Of a stretch of DNA of 64,000 nt, positions 27,401 to 34,748 are shown one piece after another. The position numbers and the translations under genes were made by a program. Within the stretch, counting starts at the first letter, position 1. Each line of letters begins with the position of its first letter. The notes below the pieces were generated by a model. The model was given only the letters and a program-made list of their open reading frames with translations. It was not told the origin of the DNA and did not search any database. The stretch spans positions 328,552 through 392,551 of the forward strand of contig NZ_SJPX01000003.1 of assembly GCF_007860175.1 (NCBI RefSeq). The letters run 5' to 3'. This DNA comes from Rubripirellula reticaptiva (GTDB lineage Bacteria > Planctomycetota > Planctomycetia > Pirellulales > Pirellulaceae).

Positions 27401-28738
27401 CACGTCGCCGTCTTCGGCTAGCGATTCAAGACCACCAAAGTCAGATGCGCTGCGACCGGCACGAGCAATTTCAAAATTGCCATCGTGGACTGCGACCCAG
27501 ATCGGAGTTTGCGACAACCCACCCTCATCGGCCAAACTCTCGTAAGTGACCTGCAGTTGCACCGGAGCACTCACGGTGAAATCGCCCAGCATTTCCGCAG
27601 TCGCAGCATGACCAAACGAGTCGCCAACTTGATCGGCAAGCAAAACGACCGAGTAGGTCCCGTTGTCCAGATGCGTAAATGAACCGGACGCCGGAGCCAC
27701 GCGGTAGTTTGCGGTGACTTCGTTAAGAGTGGTTGCCGAACCGGCATTGACGACGACCGATAAGACTTCGAGCTGAGTCAATAACGGCCCCGTGATGCGG
27801 AGATTCTCGGGCGTGATGCTGGAAAGGTCGACGCCGGACGGATCGCTGAACGTGACACTGATTTCGTGCGAGTCGATTCGCTGGGCGACATCGCTCGCAT
27901 CCAAGGCAGCCAGGGGGCCTGCCTGGTCAATCGGATTGGTAGGATCGCTAGCTCGAGCGACCGTAATCCGAGCGATGGGCGTGTTGGCACCGAAAGCTTT
28001 TGTAAGTGTTTCGCCGGTGGGAAGGGATTCGCCGACGAAACCATCAAGTCCTTGGTGCAACGCGATCACGCCGCCTTCATCGGCCGAGGTGCCACCGACC
28101 GTGGTGAATGCGGCGCCACCGACGGGATCATTGACTTCTGTTCCAGCGTCCCAAATCTGTGAACCGTAGACGACGATCGTTTGCGGCCCCAGGAAATCAC
28201 CATCGGCATCGAACAACCGGATCGCGGTCGCATCCAAGTTTGCAATGAACGCATCGTTGGCCGGAATGACCATGGACGCAAAACTGAAGAACGGGGACGC
28301 GGTTGTATCATCAACAGTCAAGTCCTGAGTAACGACCTCGCCGGGCTCAAAAACGGGGGCACCGGTAAATCCGCCTGGCGCCGCAATGACGGCTGCGTTC
28401 CCGACACCCTCGGCGGTGAAGCGGTCAACCAGCCCGCTGACGTCGCCATCCTCGGCAATCAATTCCAGCCCGCCAAAGGACGACGCAGGTTGCCCGGGAT
28501 CGCCCAGATCAAAAGTTCCGTCGTGCGCGGCGACCCAAAACGGTGTCTGAGCCAATCCGCCGTCGTCCGACAGATTTTCAACCGTGATCTGCAACACTTC
28601 GGCAGCCAGCAGTTGCCGACGCTCGAGAGTTTCGACTTGAATTCGGCGGTTTCGGGGGCTTCTGGGGCGACGGTGTGCGCTGCCTCGATGACGAAGACTT
28701 GTTTCGGATGCAAAAAGGTCAGAAATCTTGAAGCTCAT
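24413..28738 (-). CDS. Giant secreted protein with four spondin-N-like repeats and a dockerin-like tail
   Basis: This 1441-residue protein starts with a basic N-terminus and L-E-R-R-Q-L-L-A-A (39-47), the planctomycete export/LEPR-type element. Four repeats begin at about residues 49, 395, 743 and 1090. Each has a spondin-N-like domain of about 215 residues with F-S-F-A-S-M-V-I-P and A-F-I-A-N. The first three are followed by an Ig-like domain of about 130 residues with S-D-P-S-G-V-D or a variant. After the fourth repeat a dockerin-like region has two D-x-N/D-x-D-type calcium motifs (S-A-D-V-N-K-D-G-Q and a related L-D-V-G-G-D-T-E). Probably an extracellular adhesin or matrix protein. Confidence 0.85.
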   Translation of the reverse strand: MSFKISDLFASETSLRHRGSAHRRPRSPRNRRIQVETLERRQLLAAEVLQITVENLSDDGGLAQTPFWVAAHDGTFDLGDPGQPASSFGGLELIAEDGDVSGLVDRFTAEGVGNAAVIAAPGGFTGAPVFEPGEVVTQDLTVDDTTASPFFSFASMVIPANDAFIANLDATAIRLFDADGDFLGPQTIVVYGSQIWDAGTEVNDPVGGAAFTTVGGTSADEGGVIALHQGLDGFVGESLPTGETLTKAFGANTPIARITVARASDPTNPIDQAGPLAALDASDVAQRIDSHEISVTFSDPSGVDLSSITPENLRITGPLLTQLEVLSVVVNAGSATTLNEVTANYRVAPASGSFTHLDNGTYSVVLLADQVGDSFGHAATAEMLGDFTVSAPVQLQVTYESLADEGGLSQTPIWVAVHDGNFEIARAGRSASDFGGLESLAEDGDVSGLVDRFAADANGYDAVIVAPDGFPDAPVFEPSETVSQTLNVFDAFSNRFFSFASMVIPSNDAFIANLDPRSYELFDRFGNFTGARTITIYGQDVWDAGTEENDPIGDAAFSTEGGTATDENGVVGRHRGLNDFVGTELPTGGNLTRAFENRTPVGRFTISLADLPADPIDHLGPIATTDVTGVTIVGQTTHEVRVTYSDPSGVDITSIDTSDIRIISSTGKQLQIVGVTADADGTVDRRSVTATYQVAPVDGDPFNTLDNGLYIINSVAGEVGDKLGNEIGLASLGSFEIHVAVQLNVTIENLSIDGGLAQTPFWIAVHEGNFSIAAAGESAIGFGGLEALAEEGDVSGLDARFATESNGFAAVVTAPGGFAGAPVFEPGETASLILDVQNTNANRFFSFASMVIPSNDAFIANFNARAYELFDSNGFFNGPKTITIYGRDIWDAGTEVNGVGSGAAFSAEGGNGVDENGVIRRHSGLDEFIETGLPTGSDLAAAFIGQTPLARITIGLAGETVIPEDDLGPTTFLSAQPITVAGAAEHEVKITFNDPAGVDITSIDPSDLNIVGPGGSTLRVTNVVVDAAEGTSPRSVVATYQLATSDDQFTARNNGTYRVSLANDAVRDTLGQGSSLDVAGVVNVDVGIRLQVDVESLTEAGGLAGTPFWVGFHDGQFEVARGGASASEFGGLELLAEEGDASELVARFAAESNGTDSLITAPDGFAGAPVFEPGETAGQVIEIANTADNRFFSFASMVIPSNDAFIANLNSQAYELFDRLGNFKGARRITIYGRDILDAGTEANDASGAAFSTEGGVGTVENGVIRKHTGLDNFIGTGLPTGENLGSAFGQLTAIATITISLFDPEAEACSGVDAACSARSVSLQNSALSADVNKDGQVSALDALLVINFLGRFGNQSTIADEAQRAGLDLDVGGDTEVTALDALQVINELARRRGAGGESESVSETEQALRFDVAIGQLSQSDSFDFGYDQREEALTLLF
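24830..28594 (-). repeat. Four tandem repeats of about 1040 bases inside the giant protein gene
   Basis: Corresponding codons of the L-Q/N-V-T repeat start lie at 28594, 27556, 26512 and 25471, giving periods of 1038, 1044 and 1041 bases. The anchor sequence around the F-A-S-M-V-I-P codons recurs at about 28268, 27232, 26190 and 25148. The units have diverged in codon use and sequence, so they are old duplications rather than recent slippage. The fourth unit lacks the Ig-like linker and ends in the dockerin-like region. Confidence 0.9.
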
Positions 28739-28938
28739 CAGTGTTTCCCTAGCAAATTTATTAGAGGCGTGAGGACTCTCACGGCGGACAGTTTCAGCGA
28801 AGCGTCATCAACTTTGCGGCGAAATGCGAAGCGTCGCGTTTGAAGGTTGGTCGCACCAGAGGTCTACGATTCACAAAACTTTTCGTAAAAAATCCAAACC
28901 CGCTCCTAAGTTAACATTTTCGGAGACATTGACTTCCC

Positions 28939-29571
28939 TTGGCCACCCCAGCAGATCCACCGAGTTCGACGAACGAAGCCCCCGTCAAGACAGACAAAAC
29001 GGCTAGGCAGGCGATCGATTTGAATCAGCAAGTGGACCGATTCGGTGACGCGTTGTTCCGTTTTGCGGTCGCCAAGACTGGCGATCACGCGCTGGCCGAA
29101 GACCTTGTCCAAGACACGTTTGTGGCAGCAGTGGCGGCGCAGCGTGGTTTTCGCGGCCAAGCGAGCGTTTCGACTTGGCTGTTCGCTATTCTGAAACGCA
29201 AGATCGCTGACCACCACCGCCAATGTTCTCGTCGCCCAGTTCACGGGCCGCTGGGTGCCGACACGCTGCCAATCTCCAACGATTCAAGCGATGTTTTTCC
29301 CCGACGACGCGATGGCCGAAGCCACTGGGCCAGCGATCCGGCTAAAATCTGTCAAGACATAGAATTTTGGGCAGCAGTCGATTCGTGTGTCGAAAAATTG
29401 CCCGGCAAACTGTCCGAAGCTTTCATTCTTCGCGAAATCAATCAACATTCGCCTGAAGAAATCCGTGAATTGCTTGGAATTTCGGCGACCAACCTCTCGA
29501 TGCGACTGTATCGATGCCGAATGGCAGTGAAAGACTGTTTGAACAAACACTGGTTTGAAAAAGACGCTTGA
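28939..29571 (+). CDS. ECF-type sigma factor (TTG start)
   Basis: This 210-residue protein has region 2 with A-E-D-L-V-Q-D-T-F-V-A-A and region 4 with H-S-P-E-E-I-R-E-L-L-G-I-S-A-T-N-L-S, the classic ECF layout. There is an insertion of about 35 Arg/Ser/Asp-rich residues between regions 2 and 4. No ATG exists near the N-terminus; TTG at 28939 is the best start, with GTG at 28984 (Val16) as an alternative. The following small gene encodes a probable anti-sigma factor, so the pair is a typical self-contained ECF switch. Confidence 0.9.
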   Translation: MATPADPPSSTNEAPVKTDKTARQAIDLNQQVDRFGDALFRFAVAKTGDHALAEDLVQDTFVAAVAAQRGFRGQASVSTWLFAILKRKIADHHRQCSRRPVHGPLGADTLPISNDSSDVFPRRRDGRSHWASDPAKICQDIEFWAAVDSCVEKLPGKLSEAFILREINQHSPEEIRELLGISATNLSMRLYRCRMAVKDCLNKHWFEKDA

Positions 29572-29572
29572 A

Positions 29573-29842
29573 GTGACCAATCTGTTGAACCACCTAATCT
29601 TGATCCTGACGTTGAGGTGCAACCGCGCATCAGAATTGATGTCAGAATCGCTGGACCGACGGTTGCGACTTCACGAACGAATGGCCCTTCACGGCCACCT
29701 GTTCGCTTGCCGTTCCTGTCCAGTGCTGAAACGCCAGCTTGACTTGATTCGACGAATCAGTGGCCGCAACTCGGACCCCAACGTGACGCTCAGTGAATCC
29801 GCCAAGCAGCGGTGCAAGGCGGCCATCCGCGACGCCAATTGA
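29573..29842 (+). CDS. Probable zinc-finger anti-sigma factor
   Basis: This protein of about 89 residues contains H-x3-C-x2-C (H-L-F-A-C-R-S-C) after a helix with an earlier Cys (L-R-C-N-R-A-S), the zinc-binding pattern of anti-sigma factors (zf-HC2/ZAS). No membrane segment follows, so it may be soluble and act as a redox or metal switch. The GTG at 29573 lies one base after the sigma factor stop. An in-frame TTG at 29555 would overlap it. The position directly after an ECF gene is strong support for the role. Confidence 0.75.
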   Translation: MTNLLNHLILILTLRCNRASELMSESLDRRLRLHERMALHGHLFACRSCPVLKRQLDLIRRISGRNSDPNVTLSESAKQRCKAAIRDAN

Positions 29843-30092
29843 AACGTCTAGATTGCGGTGACTCGGTTCCTCTATCCTGGCCACCAGTAACCTAAAAAAT
29901 CGCACAGCGACTGATGCACTGGAATCACCGTGCACGCGATCGACTGCTCGCAAATTGGTCAACTCATCGATCATAAAACAATCGGACGCGATACGATGCC
30001 GGGGCTGGCCTGATGTACAATCTAGGTTGGCCTGCAAAACGCAAGGTTTGCGTGACTTGCTCTGCCCCCCACTCAAGGATTGCTTCGCTGCG

Positions 30093-33000
30093 ATGAAATT
30101 TGTCGATTGCCCACTGACGCTCGCGAAGCTGTTGTTTGTTTCAAGCGTCATGACTTGGTTTGTGATGCCAAACGTACGCACCGCGGTTGGCCAACAGCCC
30201 ACCGGCACGGCGAACGACGATCCTGCTGCGCACGGCAACGTCGACTTCAATCGCGACATTCGAGGGATATTGTCGGACAAGTGTTTTTTGTGTCACGGCC
30301 CTGACGATTCGACTCGCGAGGCAGGACTGCGACTTGATAAACGTGACGAAGCGATCGACGCGGGCGCGATTGTGCCAGGGGACGTCAGCGAATCGGAACT
30401 TATTGCTCGCATCACCACCGATGACCCCGATTTGGTGATGCCGCCGCCTGCGACCGGTAAGTCGGTCAACACAGATGAATTGAAACGACTAATTAAGTGG
30501 ATCGAACGCGACGCGACGTACGATACGCACTGGGCGTTCAAGTCGCCTGTGTCGTCCGGATTGCCGACTGTTCAAAACACTGCTTGGCCGCGTAACGAAA
30601 TCGATTACTTTGTGTTAGCGACCTTGGAAGCGAGGGGGCTAACGCCATCGCCGACCGCCGATCCAGCGACGCTTGCACGTCGGCTTTCGCTTGACTTGAC
30701 CGGATTGCCGCCGACCCCTGAACAGCTTGACACAATCACGGCACGCAACAATCGCGAAGGCCGAATCGCGGACTATATCGACGTCCTGATGAATTCACCC
30801 CACTTTGGTGAGCGTTGGGCGAGATGGTGGCTTGATGCGGCGCGATACGCCGATTCGGCTGGCTACGAAAAAGATATGCAACGTCAGGTCTTCTTTTATC
30901 GCGACTGGGTCATCAAAGCGATGAACAGCGACATGCCATACAACGAATTTGTGATCCAGCAAATCGCGGGCGACTTGTTACCCGGTGCCGAGCAAGACGA
31001 ACGGGTCGCAACGGGGTTCTTGAGGAACTCGATGACCAATGAAGAAGGCGGCGCGGATCCAGAACAGTTTCGCGTCGAAGGAATGTTTGATCGCGTTGAT
31101 GCGATCGGTAAAGCCGTATTGGGCATCACGACTCAGTGTGCCCAGTGCCACACGCACAAGTACGACCCGATCAGCCATCGCGAATACTACCAGATGTTTG
31201 CATCGCTGAACGATTTTCACGAAGCCTGTATCAGCGTCTACACGCCGGACCAAGCGAAACAACGCGATGAAATTTTGTCCGCCATTTGCAGCGAAGAAGA
31301 AACGCTGCGTTTGACCATTTCGAACTGGAAAAAGACAGTCGACGCTTGGGCCAAACAAACGCGAGCGTCGGCACCGACCTGGGCCGCGATGACGCCCACG
31401 GACATCCCTTTCGAAGGCCAAAAGTTTGGCGTCTTGCCGGATGGGTCAATCATCAGCGAAAGTTATGCACCGACTCAGATGGAGAACGGTTTTTCGCTAA
31501 CCACCAACGTCGGCACCATCACAGCCGTCCGTCTTGATGCGCTGACGCATCCGCAACTTCCTCGTGGTGGGCCAGGACGCAGTATCGACGGGACGGGTGC
31601 GTTATCTGAGTTCCGGATGCGGATCGCCCCCAGCGCCGACGGTGCCAAACCGATCGATGTGAAATTTGTCCGTGCACACGCAGACATCAATGCACCGCGC
31701 AGGGATTTAAAACCACAGTATCGCCAACGCGATCCGTCGAAAGACGATCGTGTGGTTGGGCCTATCGAATACGCGATCGACGGTGACATAAAAACCGCCT
31801 GGACGACCGACATCGGCCCAGGCCGCAGCAACGAGTCCCGCTGCGCGATCTTTGTGCCCGAGCAACCGATCGTGATCGACGGCGAAGCGACGTTAACATT
31901 CACGATGGTTCAAAAGCACGGCGGTTGGAACAGCGACGACAATCAGAATTTTCTGATTGGTCGCTACCGATTCAGCATCACGAATTGTCCCACAATCCCA
32001 GAGTTCGCAGTTTCGCCAGCAATCGAAGCGATCCTTCAGTTAGATTCAAGCGAGTGGTCGGACAGGCAATGGGATGAGGTCTTTTCCGCTTGGCGTCGGA
32101 TGCCCGCACAAATCAGCAGTGAAAACTTGGCGTTTGCAGAAACTGAATCTCGAGTCGAAAAACTGTGGAACTCGCATCCTGAAGTCGCTAGCCAGTTGGT
32201 AGTTCAAGCACTCGCGGAACCTCGCAAAACTTTTGTGATGGCGCGAGGAGACTTTTTAAAACCATCGGATGAAGTCCAGCCTGCTGCTCCGGCGTTTCTG
32301 AACCCGATGATCGGCGACAACTCACCCGATCGGCTACGATTTGCGAAGTGGTTGGTGGCCGACGACTCACCCACAACTGCTCGGGTGATCGTCAACCGAA
32401 TTTGGCAAGCCTATTTCGGACGCGGCTTGGTCACGACGCCAGAGGATTTCGGTTACCAATCGTCGTCGCCAAGCCACCCCGACTTGCTGGACTTTTTAGC
32501 GTGTCAGTTGATGGATAGCGACTGGAGCCTGCAACACATTCACCGCTTGATCGTCAACTCGGCCACTTACCGGCAATCGTCGTCGGCCACCGCGGACCAA
32601 TGGGTAGACGATCCGGTCAATCAATGGCTCGCCCGTGGCCCCCGGTTCCGAATGGAAGCCGAAATGGTTCGTGACTTGGCGATGGCGGCCAGCGGATTGC
32701 TGGAAACATCGGTTGGCGGCCCAAGCGTTTATCCGCCGGCGCCTGACTTTCTGTTCATGCCACCGGCAAGCTATGGTCCAAAGATCTGGAACACGGACAC
32801 CGACGGTAACCAGCACCGACGCAGCCTTTACGTCCACCAATACCGCAGCATGCCCTATCCACCGCTGCAGGTATTCGACGCTCCGAAGGGCGACGCGGCG
32901 TGCGTGCGTCGGGAACGCAGCAACACTCCGCTGCAAGCACTTGTCTTGCTGAACGAGCCACAATACGCCGAGGCGTCAAGAGCACTTGCAACGCGAGTAC

Positions 33001-33302
33001 TACGCGAGGCGTCGGACACCCAGATAGGCGAACATTCGGACGACCAGGCCAAGATTTCGCTCGCCTTCCGCTACTGTACTAGTCGATTCCCCGATGCCAC
33101 CGAAATTCAGTTACTCGTTGAATTGCTTGGCGACCAGCGTGCAGCGTTTGAATCGTCCGAAAATGACCAGCTTGGTGAACTGATTGGCGTCGATCCGCAA
33201 TTGTGCCGACAACTTACTGGATGTAGCGCGCCGGAATTGGCGGCTTGGATTGTATTGGCTCGAGCAATTTTGAACCTGGACGAAACGATAACCAAGTCAT
33301 GA
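30093..33302 (+). CDS. Secreted planctomycete cytochrome/DUF1549/DUF1553 protein
   Basis: From ATG 30093 the protein is 1069 residues, with a signal peptide (about 1-34). A planctomycete cytochrome-c-type domain follows, with C-F-L-C-H (Cys64, Cys67, His68) for covalent heme. DUF1549 comes next, starting near F-V-L-A-T-L-E-A-R. A region of about 270 residues follows, and then DUF1553 with V-N-R-I-W-Q-A-Y-F-G-R-G-L-V-T-T and R-E-R-S-N-T-P-L-Q-A-L. This is the standard planctomycete PSCyt1-PSCyt2-PSD1 architecture. Function is unproven; complex-sugar or sulfated-polymer breakdown at the envelope is often suggested. Its stop overlaps the DUF1501 gene start (ATGA), the usual partner arrangement. 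Confidence 0.93.
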   Translation: MKFVDCPLTLAKLLFVSSVMTWFVMPNVRTAVGQQPTGTANDDPAAHGNVDFNRDIRGILSDKCFLCHGPDDSTREAGLRLDKRDEAIDAGAIVPGDVSESELIARITTDDPDLVMPPPATGKSVNTDELKRLIKWIERDATYDTHWAFKSPVSSGLPTVQNTAWPRNEIDYFVLATLEARGLTPSPTADPATLARRLSLDLTGLPPTPEQLDTITARNNREGRIADYIDVLMNSPHFGERWARWWLDAARYADSAGYEKDMQRQVFFYRDWVIKAMNSDMPYNEFVIQQIAGDLLPGAEQDERVATGFLRNSMTNEEGGADPEQFRVEGMFDRVDAIGKAVLGITTQCAQCHTHKYDPISHREYYQMFASLNDFHEACISVYTPDQAKQRDEILSAICSEEETLRLTISNWKKTVDAWAKQTRASAPTWAAMTPTDIPFEGQKFGVLPDGSIISESYAPTQMENGFSLTTNVGTITAVRLDALTHPQLPRGGPGRSIDGTGALSEFRMRIAPSADGAKPIDVKFVRAHADINAPRRDLKPQYRQRDPSKDDRVVGPIEYAIDGDIKTAWTTDIGPGRSNESRCAIFVPEQPIVIDGEATLTFTMVQKHGGWNSDDNQNFLIGRYRFSITNCPTIPEFAVSPAIEAILQLDSSEWSDRQWDEVFSAWRRMPAQISSENLAFAETESRVEKLWNSHPEVASQLVVQALAEPRKTFVMARGDFLKPSDEVQPAAPAFLNPMIGDNSPDRLRFAKWLVADDSPTTARVIVNRIWQAYFGRGLVTTPEDFGYQSSSPSHPDLLDFLACQLMDSDWSLQHIHRLIVNSATYRQSSSATADQWVDDPVNQWLARGPRFRMEAEMVRDLAMAASGLLETSVGGPSVYPPAPDFLFMPPASYGPKIWNTDTDGNQHRRSLYVHQYRSMPYPPLQVFDAPKGDAACVRRERSNTPLQALVLLNEPQYAEASRALATRVLREASDTQIGEHSDDQAKISLAFRYCTSRFPDATEIQLLVELLGDQRAAFESSENDQLGELIGVDPQLCRQLTGCSAPELAAWIVLARAILNLDETITKS

Positions 33303-34744
33303 TTTTTCCTAGCGACAATTTGCGACGACGCGACACGGTGATCCAAGCTACTCGTCGGCGATGGTTCCTACAGCAGTGCGGCATCGGGCTGGGCAGCATC
33401 GCACTGACGAGCCTCCTTGCACCGCCCTCTGCGAACGCGGCGCCCGCCAGTGCCCTGAATCCGATGGCGCCAAAGACGCCTCACTTCCCAGCCAAGATCA
33501 AGAACGTGATTGTCTTGTTCATGGGCGGCGGGCCAAGTCAGTTCGAACTGTTTGATCACAAACCGATGCTTGCGAAGTTGGATGGCACATTACCGCCCAA
33601 AGAGCTGCTTGACGGTTACCGAGCCGCATTCATCAATCCCAATTCGAAACTGTTGGGACCAAAGTTCAAGTTTGCTAAGCATGGGCAAAGCAGTGCGGAA
33701 ATCAGCGAACTGCTTCCCCACACTTCGTCGATCGTCGACGACCTGTGCATCGTGCGATCGATGAAGACGGACGCTTTCAATCACGCGCCCGCTCAGTTGA
33801 TGATGAGCACAGGATCGCAGCAATTTGGCCGACCCAGCATGGGCTCTTGGTTGACCTATGGACTGGGCAGCGAATCCAAGGACTTGCCCGCATTTGTCGT
33901 CTTCAACAGCGGCAAGAAAGGCCCCAGCGCTGGTGCAGGGAATTGGAACTCGGGTTTCTTGCCGACGCTGCATTCAGGAGTCGAATTTCGCAGCAGCGGG
34001 GATCCGGTGCTGTACCTGTCCAATCCGCCGGGCATTTCACCAACAACCCAGCGGCGGACGCTTGATACCGTCAATGATCTGAATCGCCATCGACTCGATG
34101 TCGTCGGCGACCCTGAAATCGCCACACGCGTCAATTCTTACGAGATGGCGTTTCGCATGCAAACCAGTGCACCGGAGGCGATGGCGATTGGCAACGAACC
34201 TGAGCACATCCTGAAAATGTACGGTGCCAAGCCCGGTGAAATGTCCTTTGCCAACAATTGCCTGCTTGCCCGGCGGTTGGTCCAGCGAGGTGTCCGGTTT
34301 GTGCAATTATTCCACGAATCGTGGGACCAGCACGGTGGACTAACTTCGGCAATCAGACAAAACTGTATCGACACCGATCAAGGATGTGCGGCGCTGGTGA
34401 AAGACTTAAAACAGCATGGCTTGCTGGACGAAACTCTGGTCATCTGGGGTGGCGAGTTCGGACGCACGCCGATGGTCCAAGGCGGTAATGATGGCCGCGA
34501 CCACCACCCAAATTCGTTCTCGATGTGGATGGCGGGCGGTGGTTTAAAGGCCGGCACCGTTTACGGGTCAACGGACGAACTGGGTTTCAATGTGGCGGAA
34601 AACGCCGTCCATGTTCACGATCTGCATGCCACCATCTTGCACCTGTTAGGATTTGACCACAAACGATTGACGTATCGGTTTCAAGGGCGAGACTACCGAC
34701 TGACTGACGTTCACGGAGAACTCGTCGACGGTATTTTAGCGTGA
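33299..34744 (+). CDS. DUF1501 (sulfatase-like fold) Tat-exported protein
   Basis: This 481-residue protein has a twin-arginine signal (R-R-R-W-F-L-Q-Q-C-G-I-G-L-G) within the first 45 residues. Its body is typical of DUF1501: M-G-G-G-P-S-Q-F-E-L-F-D near the start and W-G-G-E-F-G-R-T-P near residue 395, both family hallmarks within an alkaline-phosphatase-like fold. It is paired with the DUF1549/DUF1553 protein, as in nearly all planctomycetes. The ATGA overlap indicates translational coupling. Its stop is only four bases before an ATG of the following kinase gene, which suggests the operon continues. Confidence 0.93.
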   Translation: MIFPSDNLRRRDTVIQATRRRWFLQQCGIGLGSIALTSLLAPPSANAAPASALNPMAPKTPHFPAKIKNVIVLFMGGGPSQFELFDHKPMLAKLDGTLPPKELLDGYRAAFINPNSKLLGPKFKFAKHGQSSAEISELLPHTSSIVDDLCIVRSMKTDAFNHAPAQLMMSTGSQQFGRPSMGSWLTYGLGSESKDLPAFVVFNSGKKGPSAGAGNWNSGFLPTLHSGVEFRSSGDPVLYLSNPPGISPTTQRRTLDTVNDLNRHRLDVVGDPEIATRVNSYEMAFRMQTSAPEAMAIGNEPEHILKMYGAKPGEMSFANNCLLARRLVQRGVRFVQLFHESWDQHGGLTSAIRQNCIDTDQGCAALVKDLKQHGLLDETLVIWGGEFGRTPMVQGGNDGRDHHPNSFSMWMAGGGLKAGTVYGSTDELGFNVAENAVHVHDLHATILHLLGFDHKRLTYRFQGRDYRLTDVHGELVDGILA

Positions 34745-34748
34745 ATGC

